Part shown: positions 22,501 to 33,425 of the stretch, piece by piece
Layout: every line of letters begins with the position of its first letter
Numbering within the stretch: the stretch's first letter is position 1
DNA from: Ceratotherium simum simum
Taxonomy: Eukaryota; Chordata; Mammalia; Perissodactyla; Rhinocerotidae
Assembly (NCBI RefSeq): GCF_000283155.1
Contig: NW_004454166.1
Span: 305,157 to 369,156, forward strand
DNA: 64,000 nt
Direction of reading: 5' to 3'
Made by a program: the position numbers and the translations under genes
The notes under the pieces: model-generated
Told to the model about the DNA's origin: nothing
The model's input: only the letters and a program-made list of their open reading frames with translations
The model's database searches: none

Positions 22501-22989
22501 ACAAAAGGGCCATTAGGGGATCAGGGCCCCAGAAAATTGTATTAAAACTGTTAAATAATGTTCAGTGTTGGCAGAGTCCTTGGACCATAAATTTTGGACC
22601 CCGAATGCATGCTATTTGTGAGACCCAGTCGATTGACCTTCCTATCCTGTTGCCATCGCTGGTTATGGGCCATCATGAGGCGATGGTTGAAGTACAGTGC
22701 TGGCAGGGCCGAGGGTATCTGCACAGACTTGCTGACCGAGCGAGCCTGAAATGCCTCCCCACCGTTAATGACACACGGTGCAGATTTGTCAGGGAACACA
22801 CAAAGCCTCTTGGATCCAGCAGTATCCGACTCCTGGGCGACCGGAGAAGGGGAGCAGGGATGAAGAGCCACTCAGGATGCCCTCGCCTTTCACCTGTCTC
22901 CAGTCAGTTCTTTTTGGTTCAAAGACCATTTCCTCAGCACAGCCCTTTGCCAAGGCCACAGTTTCCACATTAGCAAGCACCTGCCACCC

Positions 22990-23120
22990 ATCATTCCTCC
23001 CTTCACTCCACTCCTGGTACTGATGACCCTGTTGCAAGGCCCTGGCAGTGCAGAGATGAATCAGACTCCATCCCTGTCCTCAGGCTGCTCACAGACTGAG
23101 GAGGCAGACAGAAGTGGAAA
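22990..23120 (+). mobile_element. MIR/L2-associated fragment
   Basis: 'aaggccctggcagtgcagagatgaatcagactccatccctgtcctcaggctgctcacagactgagg' resembles the widespread 'gctggggatacagcagtgaacaagacagac..ctgccctcatggagc' repeat. Family uncertain. Confidence 0.4.
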
Positions 23121-23204
23121 CTGGTGTGTTTCTCTTACACAGCACAGGAACGGCCCGTGGTGCCAAGAGAACAAACAGAAACAAGAAACAGAAGAAAACA
23201 AACC

Positions 23205-23545
23205 CGGGAAAGCCAGGGGAGCTTCCTGGAGGAGGTGATACTTGAGCTGAATCTTGAAAGCTGAGGAGGCTGGGGGCAGAGACGGCATTTCTGGAAGACA
23301 AAGTTGAATATGCAAAAGGCCAGAGGTGAGAAGGGGCTTGGTGGCTTGGGGAGCTGTGAGTAGCTCCTGCTGGCTGATGCCTGGGGTATGATGGGCAGGG
23401 TAGAACCAGTGAGAGAGCCAAGGCTGGAGCGGTCAGAGGGGGACTGATCATGGAGGGCCTTAAGTGTTATGATAGGAGTTTGATGTTATCCTGAGGAGGT
23501 ACAGAAGGGCTTTAAGGCAAGAGGGTGACTTGGTTACATGAGGAC
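23205..23545 (-). mobile_element. L2 LINE fragment
   Basis: 'gagcttcctggaggaggtgatacttgagctgaatcttgaaagctgaggagg', 'ggagctgtgagtagctcctgctggctg', 'atcatggagggccttaagtgttatgataggagtttgatgttatcctgagg' are the reverse complement of L2. Confidence 0.85.
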
Positions 23546-23589
23546 CATCCAATTTCATCAGATCCCATGGCCCCAGATCCCAGTGAGTG

Positions 23590-24000
23590 AGGATTAGGTT
23601 TAGCTCTGAGTAACTGAGACTACAATACCAGTGGCTTACACAAAACTGGAGTTGATTTCTCTAAATAAGTAAAAGAAGCCTGGAGGTAAGCAGTCCAGCA
23701 ATAAATGATCCTCAAGGATACAGATCACTTCCAATTCCTCATTTGGTCATCCTTGGCAGTGGGCATTGTCTTCGTGGTCCAAAATGGCAGCTACCACATC
23801 ATGTTTCAGACAGCAGGATGGAGAGAGGGATGAGATAAAAAGGCAAAGTGTTCATGCCAGCTGCTTTTAAAGAAGGGTCCTGGAAGCTGCCCCCAAACAC
23901 TCCCACTTGCATCCTACTGGCCAGAAGTTAGGCACATGGTACGGATAGCTGCAAGGGAGGCTGGGATATGTGGTCTTTATTTTGGGTAGTCATTTGGGGG
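23590..24000 (+). repeat. Old interspersed repeat, family not assigned (copy A)
   Basis: 'cagtggcttacacaaaactggagttgatttctct...aaagaagcctggaggtaagcagtccagcaa...actggccagaagttaggcacatgg...agctgcaagggaggctgggatatgtggtctttattttgg'. It shares all these landmarks with 62745-63145. Confidence 0.65.
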
Positions 24001-24039
24001 GCTTCCATTTCTGTGGCTCAGTGGGAAGAGAGATACTGG

Positions 24040-24215
24040 AGGATAACTACGAGCTCTGCCACAGACCCTTCCAAATCTACTGTGAGGACAAGTGTGATCA
24101 GCTTCAGTTGACAGATAAGGACACTGAGGCTCAGAGAGAAAACGATTCACTCGTAAGTGGTACATCTGGAATTGCAGAGCTTGGCTTTGAATGTCACACT
24201 CTTAAGCACTAGGCG
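24040..24215 (-). mobile_element. MIR SINE
   Basis: 'ttgacagataaggacactgaggctcagagagaaaacgattcactcgtaagtgg..ttggctttgaatgtcacactcttaagcac' is a long reverse-complement MIR. Confidence 0.85.
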
Positions 24216-24409
24216 GACTACTGGAGGTGACTGACCTGGACTGAATCTCCCCGTCCCAATCTGGTTCCAAAGATGCTGCCATGTGTCTGCCTCAGTGGGT
24301 CATTCTGGAGAAGTAGCCCCTGCCTGAGTGGATTCCCATGATGGCTGATCCCACCCCTGGCCTTATAGAATCAGGGACAGGTCAGGGAGCAAGGGGGCCC
24401 TTAGACCTT

Positions 24410-24510
24410 CTGATCCCATACTGCCAAGGTACAGATGAGGAAACTGAGGCCCAGAGAGGCAAAAGGACTTCCCAGGTCCTTCAGGGAGTCAGTGGAGGGC
24501 TTGGACTAGC
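24410..24510 (-). mobile_element. MIR SINE fragment
   Basis: 'gtacagatgaggaaactgaggcccagagaggcaaaaggacttcccaggtcc' is the reverse-complement MIR core. Confidence 0.85.
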
Positions 24511-24774
24511 ATCCATAGGGAGAACCCACACGTGGCACTGTCTTACTTATTGTCCACCTGGTGCTGGGTGTGGTGTTCAAACAACCTTTTCAGTTAGGCT
24601 GCATCCTGGTTAAGGCATCTGTGGTGGGTTAGTGAAGTTGCCCAGGGTTAGAATAAGAAAGGTGCTTCCCTTTGCATATCAGTTCACGTGGATTATGGGT
24701 CATGCAATATTCCTTCCCAGAGCAGAGTGACACGTCTGCATGACGGGGAGGATGGACCTACAGTAGAGAGACGA

Positions 24775-24900
24775 CATGCAGTATCATGGGCATAGCCCTG
24801 GGCTGGGGGGCCAGAGGCCTGGATCCCAGGCTGCCTATGTGTCCTCTGGGCCTAACTGTCCGCACAATGAGGGGCTTGGGCTAGATCACAGACCTAAATG
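24775..24900 (+). mobile_element. MIR SINE fragment (diverged)
   Basis: 'atcatgggcatagccctgggctggggggccagaggcctggatcccaggctgcc' follows the MIR 5' half. Confidence 0.5.
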
Positions 24901-25920
24901 GAAGCTTACACAGAAGGCCCATGTGGAGCCCAGTGAAAGGGAGCTGCTTGCTGCCCCCTCCCCCTGGTGACCCCTGAGGCAGCTCCAGGGGTCTCTCTGG
25001 CTCAGTGCTCCATCTTGCTCTGCCCCTGGGCTAAGATGTTGGGGATGATCATGAGGAAGGCAGCGTAAAGTGACTGGGCGGCAGGAACCGGGGAGTGTGG
25101 CCTCCACCTGGTCCAGTGAAAGTCCTTCCCAGGGTCTGGAGGACAGCTGGCCAGGTCTGTCCTCCTGGGGCCAACTTCTTGGGCCAGACGACCTGCTAGA
25201 AAGAAGGGTAGGTGGACAGATCAGGGCTCCCTGACTGGGCAATGGCCTCATTCCCAGCTGCTCTCCTAGCTGTTCCATAAGCTGGCCCCAGTCAGGTGTG
25301 TAGAGGGTGGGGAGGCTCCTTGGGCAGCCAGTATCAACATTGGGAAGTGCTTGAGCCCATGGCGGGGCCCACGCCCAGGCGTGCTGTTCAAAGCACTGAA
25401 CCGAACATCCAGCGCTGACTGCAAGCAAAGAGCCGGCTGTACTTCTGTGCCCGGCCAGTGTCCCCCTGGCTGAGCGAGGCATTAGTCCTTTGGATGCCAA
25501 GTCATGAGGAGGTTTAGGAGTCCCAGGGCAGGGGCTGGGAGGCCAGAGTGGAGGTGGGCCCTTGGGGGCTCAGACATCGGCTGCTTACAAACTGGTAGGT
25601 GAGTGTTTCAGATTAAAGCACCTGTATGGAGTGCTAGCACTTTTCAGCTGAAAATGAGTCTTGCGTGGTCATTTATGACTTGAGCCAAAGGGGTCATCAC
25701 TGTGATGGGAAAAATATGAATTAATAGTGTTGTTACCCTGACTGTACAGGATGGGAGACTGAATCCCAGGGAGGGCCAGGGACGTGCCCTGGCCAGGCAG
25801 TGAGACCCCGGCTGGGCAGGGCTGAGCAGAGTAGGACCCTAGTCTCTGCCTCGAGCATCATGGGAAGCCACTCCACCCGTGGCTGTGGAGGTGCACTCGC
25901 TGCCTGCTGGGGATAGACCA
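24901..25920. other. Intergenic; mostly unrecognised
   Basis: GC-moderate. A diverged MIR reverse complement is possible at 25745-25820 (gtacaggatgggagactgaatcccaggg). The 204-codon ORF on the - strand (24886-25500) shows no domain. Confidence 0.35.
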
Positions 25921-25924
25921 GCGC

Positions 25925-26235
25925 CTTTCATAGGCCTGTTTATTTAACAGGCTTCCCGCCTCTCAACACCCAGAGGGAAAGAAAAGATAATTCAATCCTG
26001 TTTTCAAGCAAAAAGAAAACCAAAGAGGAGGGGTAATGAGGGGCAGAACAATCCTCCAGCGGGCGGGGCCAGAATCTCAGATTGCTGCCACCAAAGCCGG
26101 GCTCAGATGACAAAGGAACTGTTGTACTGAGTGGGGCTGTTTATTCACCAAACAATGTTTGCAAAACCTGTCTAATAATTATCTCCTTAGAATCGTCATT
26201 TCCATTCTCTGCTTCACGGAGCAGCCAAGTGTGGA
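25925..26235. other. Repeat-free AT-rich block, candidate distal regulatory element
   Basis: Contains gtttatttaacagg, aaaagataattcaatcc, gataatgag-like and tctaataattatctcc words (GATA- and homeodomain-like), with no recognisable repeat. Flanks are GC-richer. Conservation not assessable here. Confidence 0.35.
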
Positions 26236-26844
26236 AGAGAGCCCCCCGCCGCATGTGTGGGCTTCAGGCCACACCTGGGTCTGCCCCTGCCTGTCCCCGT
26301 GGTGTTGCTCCCCGGGCTTGCAGCCCCAAAGCTCTCTCAAGCTGGGAAACTGTTTCTCCCTCCGGCTGATGAGCATTGAGGAGCACAGAAGAGGAAAAAC
26401 AATTATTTTTGAAACCTCGAGTCCATCCCTTCAGGAAGCCCTGAGTCCATAGTAAACCAAGCTCCTGGTCTTAAAACCAGAAAAAGGATTTTTAAAATTC
26501 TGGTCTGCCTGCTAGACAGGCTCTTCCCTTCCCGAATATGAGTAAATGGGTAATTTCTTGCAACCCTAAGGCAGGCTGGGAGCAAGACACTCATCCAGGT
26601 GACATTGTCAGGCGCCTGCCCCGTGCTTTGAATGCGGCACTGGAACCCCACGAAGCCAGAGAGACAGCTGCTTACCCCCTGTCTTGTGTCTCTCTGGAGT
26701 GTGAAAGGCTTGGTTTAAGCATACTTGAAATGTCACCACATTAGTGATCTTCTGAACCTTCCTGTGCATCCTGAAAATTTTAAAAGGGGATAGAGTAGGG
26801 GACGCTGAAAATGACCCATCTGTCTGGACTGAAGTGTAATAAAA

Positions 26845-27195
26845 ATTAATATGATTGAGGGCTTACTGTGTGCAGAGCACTGTCCGTGGATCACGTCATT
26901 TAAGGCTCGCGTCACACCTGTGTGATAGGTAACCTAGCTCTGATTTCTGTCTTGGAGGACGAACAGATTTAGAAAGGTGTTGCTCAGCCTGGCTGCAAGG
27001 TAGAATCACCAGGGGGCTTACAAAAACACTGAGACCCAAACCCCACCCCAGACCACCTAAATCAGAGTCTTTAGGGATGGGGCCCAGCCATGGGCATGAT
27101 TTGCTCCTGGTGATACTAATGTGAAGTCAGAGTTGAGAAGATGGGATTGTTTAATTTGCTCAAGGTCACACAGCTGAAGAGTGATGGAGGTCTAG
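26845..27195 (-). mobile_element. MIR SINE split by a MER5A element
   Basis: The left arm 'gattgagggcttactgtgtgcagagcactgtcc' and the right arm 'gtttaatttgctcaaggtcacacagctgaagagtgatgg' are two parts of one reverse-complement MIR. The MER5A at about 26968-27132 separates them. Confidence 0.8.
26968..27132. mobile_element. MER5A hAT element nested in MIR
   Basis: 'ctcagcctggctgcaaggtagaatcaccagggggcttacaaaaacactgagacccaaaccccaccccagaccacctaaatcagagtctttagggatggggccc' matches MER5A closely. Confidence 0.85.
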
Positions 27196-27385
27196 CTCAC
27201 AGGAACATGTCAGAAGTCGGGGTCATTCATTAACCTCCCAAAGGAACTGGGGTGTGAAGTTCTTTCTCCCCTTAACAACAAAGGCATATTCCAGCCTGAA
27301 ACCTCCAGCACTTACAGCTCTGGAACGAGAGGTGTTATTTCCTGCTCTGAACTTTCCAGATTGTACCAAACCAACATGACACTGT

Positions 27386-27842
27386 GTATTAGTTTGCTCT
27401 TGCCACTATAACAAATTACCATAAACTTGTGCTTTGAAACAACACACATTTATTCTCTTACCGTTCTGGAAGTCAGAAGTCTGAAATCAGTTTCATTGGC
27501 CACCTCAAGGTGTCAGCAGGCCGCACTGCCTCCTGAGGCCCCTGGGAAGAATCCACTTCCTTGCCTTTTTCAGTATCTAGAGCTGCTTTTCTTGCATTCC
27601 TTGGCTCATGGCCCCTCCTCCATCTTCAAAGCCAGCAGCCTAGTAGCTGCCTCCCTTTTATAAGGACACTTGTGGTTGCATTTAGGGCCCACCTAGATAA
27701 TCCAGGATAACCTTCCCATTTTAAGATCTCTAATTTAATCACATCTGCAAAGACCCTTTTTCCATCAAAGATAATACTCACAGGTTCTAGGGATTAGGAC
27801 CTAACTCTCTTTGGGAACCATTATTAAGTTAACCTCACACAG
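27386..27842 (-). mobile_element. MLT1-type (ERVL-MaLR) LTR
   Basis: The reverse-complement LTR begins 'tgtattagtttgctcttgccactataacaaattacc' and includes 'tttattctcttaccgttctggaagtcagaagtctgaaatcagt', 'tttaatcacatctgcaaagaccc' and 'gttaacctcacaca'. Confidence 0.85.
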
Positions 27843-27954
27843 GAAACAAGGGGATACCCTCATTCACGTTTTCATTCAGGTTCTGAAACCAAGGATGAAC
27901 GAGTTCAACTTTTCGCTGGATAAGGATGAAACTGCGCCTGTGCCCACAAGGTTA

Positions 27955-28688
27955 ATGTGGGAAACAAAGTAACCAAAGTTTCTGAGCTTGCCTTGCAGAA
28001 CAGCAGGAGGACCGCTGATAAAGAGTAGCTTGCTGACAGCCCTCCGCCTGACTAAGCCTCATGCAGGAGCATCATTGAGAAGCTAAAATGACTGATTGTA
28101 AGCTTTACACGTCATGGACTAAAGATCCACCGCATGCAATACATAGAACCCCCCTGAATTTGCACAGGCGGCCTGTGAAGAAATAGGAAAGACAGTCGCT
28201 CCTGCACAGAGGACTCTTGGAACTTCATCCCCCAAGGCCACACACTCCACTCCCTACCTTATTCTCACAATATGCTTTGGAAAAATGCTTAAAACTGCAT
28301 GTAGGCAAGCTAATCTGTAACCGGTAAAAAGAATAACTTGTCAGCCAAAAATGTGCGTCCTCTGCCCAAACTGTTCCTTCTGTCCCAGATAAGGAAGGAA
28401 CTGAGGTTTTCTTAGATTCCTCAGGAATGTTGCTTTCAGCAGATCCGCTACAGGGAGGCGCCCAATGTTCCACAGTCATCCATCCCCTGACTCTCCTGAG
28501 CCCCTTCCCCAACCCCGTTTGCCTTATATAAGCCATTTCCGAATCAGTTCCCTTAAGATGGGTTTTTTAGGATGATAGTCCACCGTCTTCCGATACACTA
28601 GCTTATCGCTTGTTAAAGTTCTTTCTCGACCACTGCCTGCTTGGCCTTTCATCTTGCAGTGAGCAGATCAAGCCCTTGCTCGGTGTCA
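27955..28688 (+). mobile_element. Solo LTR of an endogenous retrovirus (ERV1-like)
   Basis: The U3 region leads into a TATA box, tatataa, at 28525-28531, then an R/U5-like end '..tgatagtccaccgtcttccgatacactagc...cgaccactgcctgc..cttgcagtgagcagatcaagcccttgctcggtgtca', a layout typical of gammaretrovirus-type LTRs. The expected aataaa has decayed to gttaaag. No internal viral sequence or second LTR is present. The 5' limit is approximate. Confidence 0.65.
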
Positions 28689-28794
28689 GTTCCAAAGCCA
28701 TCTGTGATCTGGCTGAAGGCAATTGGGCTGAAAGCATGTTGGTTGATATTAGTTTGGTCCAAATGACAATTTGGTTAAGGAACAAAAGAATGTT

Positions 28795-29279
28795 ATAGCC
28801 AGCCTCCAAGATGGCCCAACGACCCCGCCTCCTGCTATTCACCTTCTGCCCACGCTGTGCAGTTCCCGTCCACACTGTACTGGGAGGGTTGGTCTGTGTG
28901 ACCAGCAGCATGTGGCAGAAGTGATGGTGGCATGTCACATCTGAGATTAGACTGTGAAAGACTGAGGCTTCCATCTCGGGCTTTCTCTCTGATCTCTTGA
29001 TCTGGGAAGCAGGCTGCCACGTGTGCTTTGGGGAGGCCCATCTGGGAGGAACTGAGGCCGCCTTCCAGATTGCCAGCATCCCCAGGAGTGCACTTGGAAG
29101 TGGATCCACCAGCCCCAGGCAAGCCTTCAGGGGGCTGCAGCCATGGCCATGGCCATGAGAGACTCTGAGCCAGAACCACCCAGCTAAACCCCTCATGGAT
29201 TCCCGACCCTAGGAAACTTGTTTAAAGGTGCTAAGTTTGGGGGCAGTCTGTTACCGAGCAATAGAGAATGAATACAATG
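28795..29279 (+). mobile_element. MaLR LTR
   Basis: 'agcctccaagatggcccaacgacccc', 'tggtctgtgtgaccagcagcatgtggcagaagtgatgg', 'gagccagaaccacccagctaaacccctcatggattcccgaccctaggaaactt', and the end 'ctgttaccgagcaatagagaatgaatac' follow a MaLR LTR closely. Confidence 0.75.
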
Positions 29280-29574
29280 AAGATTCTCAGTCTCTGTTTT
29301 CTCTACTATTGGTCATTTTTCATTCTTCCAATGGTGCATTTTGCAAACTTTTTGGTAACTTGAAGCCCTTTTGTCCATTTTCCAGACGTGTGCAGTGATT
29401 AATTTTTCTCTTTTACAAATTTTCAGCCATTGACCTCTGTGTTCTCATGTTTTAATATGAGAAAAGTCAAAAGAGGATGACTTAGAACAATCTGATATCT
29501 AAAAATGGGGGTTTACTGGAACAAAGGGCTTCACTGACGTGGTGGAGTTTGGAAGGGACTGTGCCATCCTCTGG

Positions 29575-29780
29575 GCCAGAGATTCTCAAAGGGCAGTGAA
29601 GGACCTTCTCTCTCAAAATCATGGGGGCCTTGTTAGAAGGCTCATCCTCAGACACGCCTGCTTAGAATCCCAGCGGAGAGGGGGTGAGGGGTAGATCTGG
29701 GAGTCTGCCTCCCCTACAAGAGCCCCTGGGGATTCTCCTGAGTCCCCTAACCCTAACCCTGGCTCCAGGTCCCCTCTGTG
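29575..29780. mobile_element. MER5-like hAT element (diverged)
   Basis: 'agagattctcaaagggcagtg..' with 'cttgttagaaggctcatcctcagacacgcctgcttagaatcccagcgg..' follows the MER5 layout. A short ccctaaccctaaccct word at 29747-29762 falls inside it. Confidence 0.5.
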
Positions 29781-29782
29781 TG

Positions 29783-30178
29783 TCTTAGTCAGCTTGGGCC
29801 GCCATAGCAAAATACCACATATGGACGGCTCGAGTAACAGAAAGTTATCTTCTCACATTCATGGAAGTTAGGAGTCCACGATCAAGGTCTGGCAGAGTTG
29901 GTTTCTGGTGAAGACTGCCTTCCTGCCTTGCAGACAGCCACTTTCTCTCTGTGTCTTCACACGGTGAGAGAGAGAGAGAGGGAGGGAGGGAAGGAGAGAG
30001 AGAGTTCTGATGTCTCTTCTCATAAGGACACTAATCCGACCAGATCAGAGCCCCACCTTGTGACCTCATTTAACTTTAATTACCTACTTATAGGCCTTAT
30101 CTCTAGATACAGCCACACTGGGAGTTAGGGCTTCACTGTACAAATTTGAGGGGGACACAATTCAGTCCATAGCAAGGG
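29783..30178 (-). mobile_element. MLT1-type (ERVL-MaLR) LTR with internal (GAGA)n
   Basis: 'gtcttagtcagcttgggccgccatagcaaaataccacat', 'cttctcacattcatggaagttaggagtccacgatcaaggtctggc', 'cttgtgacctcatttaactttaattacc' and 'gagggggacacaattcagtccatagca' mark a full reverse LTR. A GA-rich simple repeat (29963-30003) expanded in the middle. Confidence 0.9.
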
Positions 30179-30289
30179 GAGTGGAGGACCCCGACAACTG
30201 AGGTTTAGAGGACGGAGCTGCTCCTCCCCAGGAAGCTCTTCTTCTAAGTGAGAGACAGCATTTGAGCTGGGCTTCAGGGGTGGCAAGGA

Positions 30290-30445
30290 TTTTATTTCTA
30301 ATGTTTATTTTTTTTTCTGATTATAGATATAATTCGTGCTCATTGCAGAAATATTGGATTGAAGTGAGGAAATTGGAGTGAAGAGGAAAACAAAAATTAT
30401 CCAGTAATAACCACCATTCCCATTTTGGGGGACTTCCATCCAGCT
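30290..30445. mobile_element. Old interspersed element (L1-like; relative of 17540)
   Basis: 'tttttttctgattatagatataattcgtgctcattgcagaaatattgga..' and 'aaaaattatccagtaataaccaccattcccattttgg' follow the same family as 17540-17910. Confidence 0.55.
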
Positions 30446-30489
30446 TTGGAATTTTTTCACATGAAAAGTGGGATGACAAAGCGTATTAG

Positions 30490-30640
30490 AAAAAACATTG
30501 AATTTGGAACCTAAGGACCTGGGGTCTTAGTCTCATTTCTCCATTTAATATTTTGTGATTTTAGAATTTAAAAATCTACTTTTTCTGAGCCTCAGTTTTC
30601 ATGTCTGTAAATTGGGAATAACTATACTCAACTTGCAGGG
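30490..30640 (+). mobile_element. MIR SINE
   Basis: 'tttggaacctaaggacctggggtcttagtctc..' and 'ttctgagcctcagttttcatgtctgtaaattgggaataactatactcaacttgcagg' give a long MIR. Confidence 0.8.
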
Positions 30641-31060
30641 GCCGAGCGAGTCGTGGCTGTGGAGCGTGACCAGCACGTCGAGGGGCACAGCCAAGGCACA
30701 GCGAGTGTTGGTTGACGACCCATCTGAGCAGCAGAGGAGAGAGAGGAGGACACAGCTCAAGGACCAGTGGAGCAGAGGCTGCATGCGAAGGGCAGGGAAG
30801 GCTGGGCAACGGGCGGCAGGGGGCGGCCAGAGCTCGGAGCGGGGAGGAGCACGGAGTCCCGGTCAGTACGCTGTGGGCGGCACCCGCAGGTGTCTTTGAG
30901 GGAGTGGTGGGATCCGCCCTCTAGGTGCATGCCCGCTTGGCTCGGCCCGGCCCTGCCCCCGGCCCCCGCCCTGTGCTCCGGGTAGGCGGCCTCCCTCCTC
31001 CGCGCGCCCTCTGAGAGGCGCTGACCGCCCGGGATCCCTCCGTGTCTCTCCTCGTCTCTC
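30640..31060. other. Orphan CpG-rich segment
   Basis: By eye roughly 35-40 CpG dinucleotides in about 420 bases at about two-thirds G+C, which is close to random expectation and so CpG-island-like. No annotated gene starts here. The segment follows a MIR. ORFs through it are chance frames. Confidence 0.55.
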
Positions 31061-31490
31061 CACCAGTCTGCTCCTCCTCCGTCCCTTCGCCCTGTGCTGT
31101 CCGCTCTCTGCTGAGGTCACGCTGGAAAGGAACAATCCCGGAGACCAGTCAGGCTGTGGGGTCTGGTCAGGGAGCTGCTGTCTGCTGGGCCTTCCTCCCC
31201 AGGTGTCCTTGGACTTGTGCTTCTCCTCTCTGGGCGTCAGCTGTTCATCTGCAAAGCCTGGGGCTTAGAGTAGCCCAGTGGTGTCCAATCAAAGTTCTTT
31301 CGGAATTAGAACATTCCAGAAGATGCTGTCTTGGGTGAGTACTTAATAAATGCCACTTGAGAGGCAGACACAATAGATCGCAGCAAGGAGCTGGAGGGAA
31401 CGGGTAGTGACAGGGGTCTCTGGGGATGAAAGGCTGAGGACCTCTGCCTGGGAAAGCTCAAGGTCACCTCCAGCTGTGCCAGCCTGTGAG
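31061..31490. other. Intergenic; nothing recognised
   Basis: No repeat or gene recognised. Confidence 0.3.
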
Positions 31491-31494
31491 TCTC

Positions 31495-31700
31495 TGAGAT
31501 TTCTGGTCAGCTGGAGAAGCACTTTCTAACCAGCAGAGCTGTCCCATGGCGGAAGGCACTGCCTTGGGAGGGAATGAGTTCTCCGTCATCAGGATGCGCA
31601 AACAGAGGCCAGAGGAGCCCTCAGCAGGGATCTTACAGACAAGGGTGACAAACTGAAGTGACGCCCAGGGCCAGGCAGAGGACGAGATGAGTGAAGTGGA
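31495..31700 (+). mobile_element. CR1/L3 LINE fragment
   Basis: 'agaagcactttctaaccagcagagctgtcccatggcggaaggcactgccttgggagggaatgagttctccgtcatcagg' follows the CR1/L3 'cttcctaacagtcagagctgtcc...agtgagttccccatcactgg' region. Confidence 0.65.
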
Positions 31701-32034
31701 TTTGTGCATTAAATCCACAGAGGCTGCTCTTCTTGCCTACAGATGAGAGTCAGCCCCTATTCTTTCGGGGGGCATGTGGCCCTCTGGCCATTTTTTTTCT
31801 TTTTTTCCCATTTTTGGTAGACTCAGCTGGAGTTCAGAAGGATTGCCAATAGATTGGAGTAGCTCACACTAGGGGGTGAGTGGCTGATAGCTCCAAAACC
31901 ACTCCCACATTACTTACATTAACCTTAAAGACAAAAACAAACAAGCAAGTGAGTGGATCATCCTGGTGGCGTTTTATGTGGACTGAAGAAGATAAAAACT
32001 ACTCTGGCAGAGGAAGACTAGTGAGTTTGGGAGC

Positions 32035-32175
32035 AGAAACCTGTTCTCCACAGCCTGAGGCCAGGCCTCAGCTTCTGAGATCAGATGGATGGGCTTTGTG
32101 GCCTCGGCAAGTCAGTAACGTCTCTGAGCCTCAGTTTCCACATCTGTAAAGGCGTGTACCAACCCCTGCCTCTGA
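32035..32175 (+). mobile_element. MIR SINE
   Basis: 'tggcctcggcaagtcagtaacgtctctgagcctcagtttccacatctgtaaagg' is the MIR core. Confidence 0.85.
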
Positions 32176-32179
32176 CTGG

Positions 32180-32700
32180 TAAGGAGCTGCAGGCGAGCGG
32201 GCGCAGGCGAGGCCCCCGCAGCCGGCCGAGCTCCCGGGGGTCCGCAGGTGTGGGGACCTTCTTTCCCTCTTTCCGCTGCTGAACGTAGCCCTCCTCCCAT
32301 GTCTGCCCCCAGGAGCCAGGGGTGCTGGCCGTGAGTGGGGCGGATGGGGGCAGGAGAGCCAGGTCTGCCCTGGCCATCCAGGATGAAGGGGACGGGTGAC
32401 CTCCCTCCCAGAAGCCCCTGGCCCCACGTTCCATGACTGGTGCAGATCTTGGAAGCTGCAGGACAGGCCTGGCCGCGGGCTCCGGAGTACCAGGTGGGGT
32501 GGAGGAGGAAGCAGCTTGCTTCCAGGCGAGTTGACTCAACCCACTGCTTTGTTTAGCTTCAACCATTCAACTTCTCGCTTCTATTTGAAAACCTGCCTCT
32601 GATGTGGCGGCCTTGCAGCTGCTGAGAAATATGGGGGCTGCATCTGGGCCACGAGAAGGTTTGGCTGTGTGTGTTCGTGACAACCCAGTCCTCCCTCTGC
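32180..32700. other. GC-rich intergenic stretch
   Basis: A small CpG cluster lies at 32190-32245 (gcgagcgggcgcaggcgagg..gcagccggccgag). No gene recognised. Confidence 0.35.
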
Positions 32701-32704
32701 CTGG

Positions 32705-32895
32705 GATCTCATTCATTCATTCATTTACTCACTCACTCACTCATTCAACCATCACATGTCTACTAGACCTTTACTATCCCCCAGGCTCTGTGCTAAATGC
32801 TGGGATCCAGTTGGTGAGCAAGACTGACAAGGTCCCTGCCCTCAGAGCACAGGTTCTCGCAGGGAGTGCTGTTAGTAGGGCGTTAGTCAAATGAA
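32705..32895. repeat. (ATTC)n/(ACTC)n simple repeat plus ancient 'ggatccagttggtgagcaagac' repeat
   Basis: Tandem attc/actc tetramers at 32708-32750 lead into 'ccaggctctgtgctaaatgctgggatccagttggtgagcaagactgacaaggtccctgccctcagagc', a very common ancient mammalian repeat. Similar words recur at 34800, 52740 and 59770. Confidence 0.6.
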
Positions 32896-33299
32896 GCACA
32901 CGCGCTGGTGTAAAGGTGGAGGCTGGTAAGTGTTCTCAAGGACTGGGATCTGCTACCACCAAGGTGGGTCGTGGGCCTTAACCAGGTGGAAGGGGTAGGG
33001 GAGTTAAGTGTTTCTGAGGATCCCTCCATCCAACAATCATTCACATCTACTCTGTGCCAGGCGTGTACTAAGCCCTCAATAGAATTGTCACCCTGCCTAC
33101 CAGGAGCTCCTTGAGGCCTGGGTGGAGGTGCAGTTACCCTCCTCTGGACCCTCCATGCTAGACCTGGGCTTGATTATGCAGTAGGGCCTCAGACACTGGG
33201 ACTGGAATGGAAAGCCATGTGGAAAAGCAGAAAATTCTTCCTAGGTGGATAGGGATTTCAGGAAGGAGGGTCCCAGATTACCCACAGCATTGCTGTGAA

Positions 33300-33425
33300 T
33301 GCTGGGTAAGTGAGACTCAGGTTCCAGCCCTGGTTCTGCTACTCATGGGCTGTGTGACCTCAGGCAAGTCCTTTCCCTCTCTGGTCTTCAGTTTCTCCTA
33401 CTGTATAAGAAAGATGTTGGAGCAG
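33300..33425 (+). mobile_element. MIR SINE
   Basis: 'ccctggttctgctactcatgggctgtgtgacctcaggcaagtcctttccctctctggtcttcagtttctcctactg' is MIR. Confidence 0.85.

Noticed and set aside
22311..22973. 220-codon ORF on the + strand
   Set aside because: Contains a MIR and has no family resemblance.
29747..29762. ccctaaccctaaccct, telomere-like repeat
   Set aside because: Only two and a half units, inside an old MER5-like element; not evidence of an interstitial telomere.
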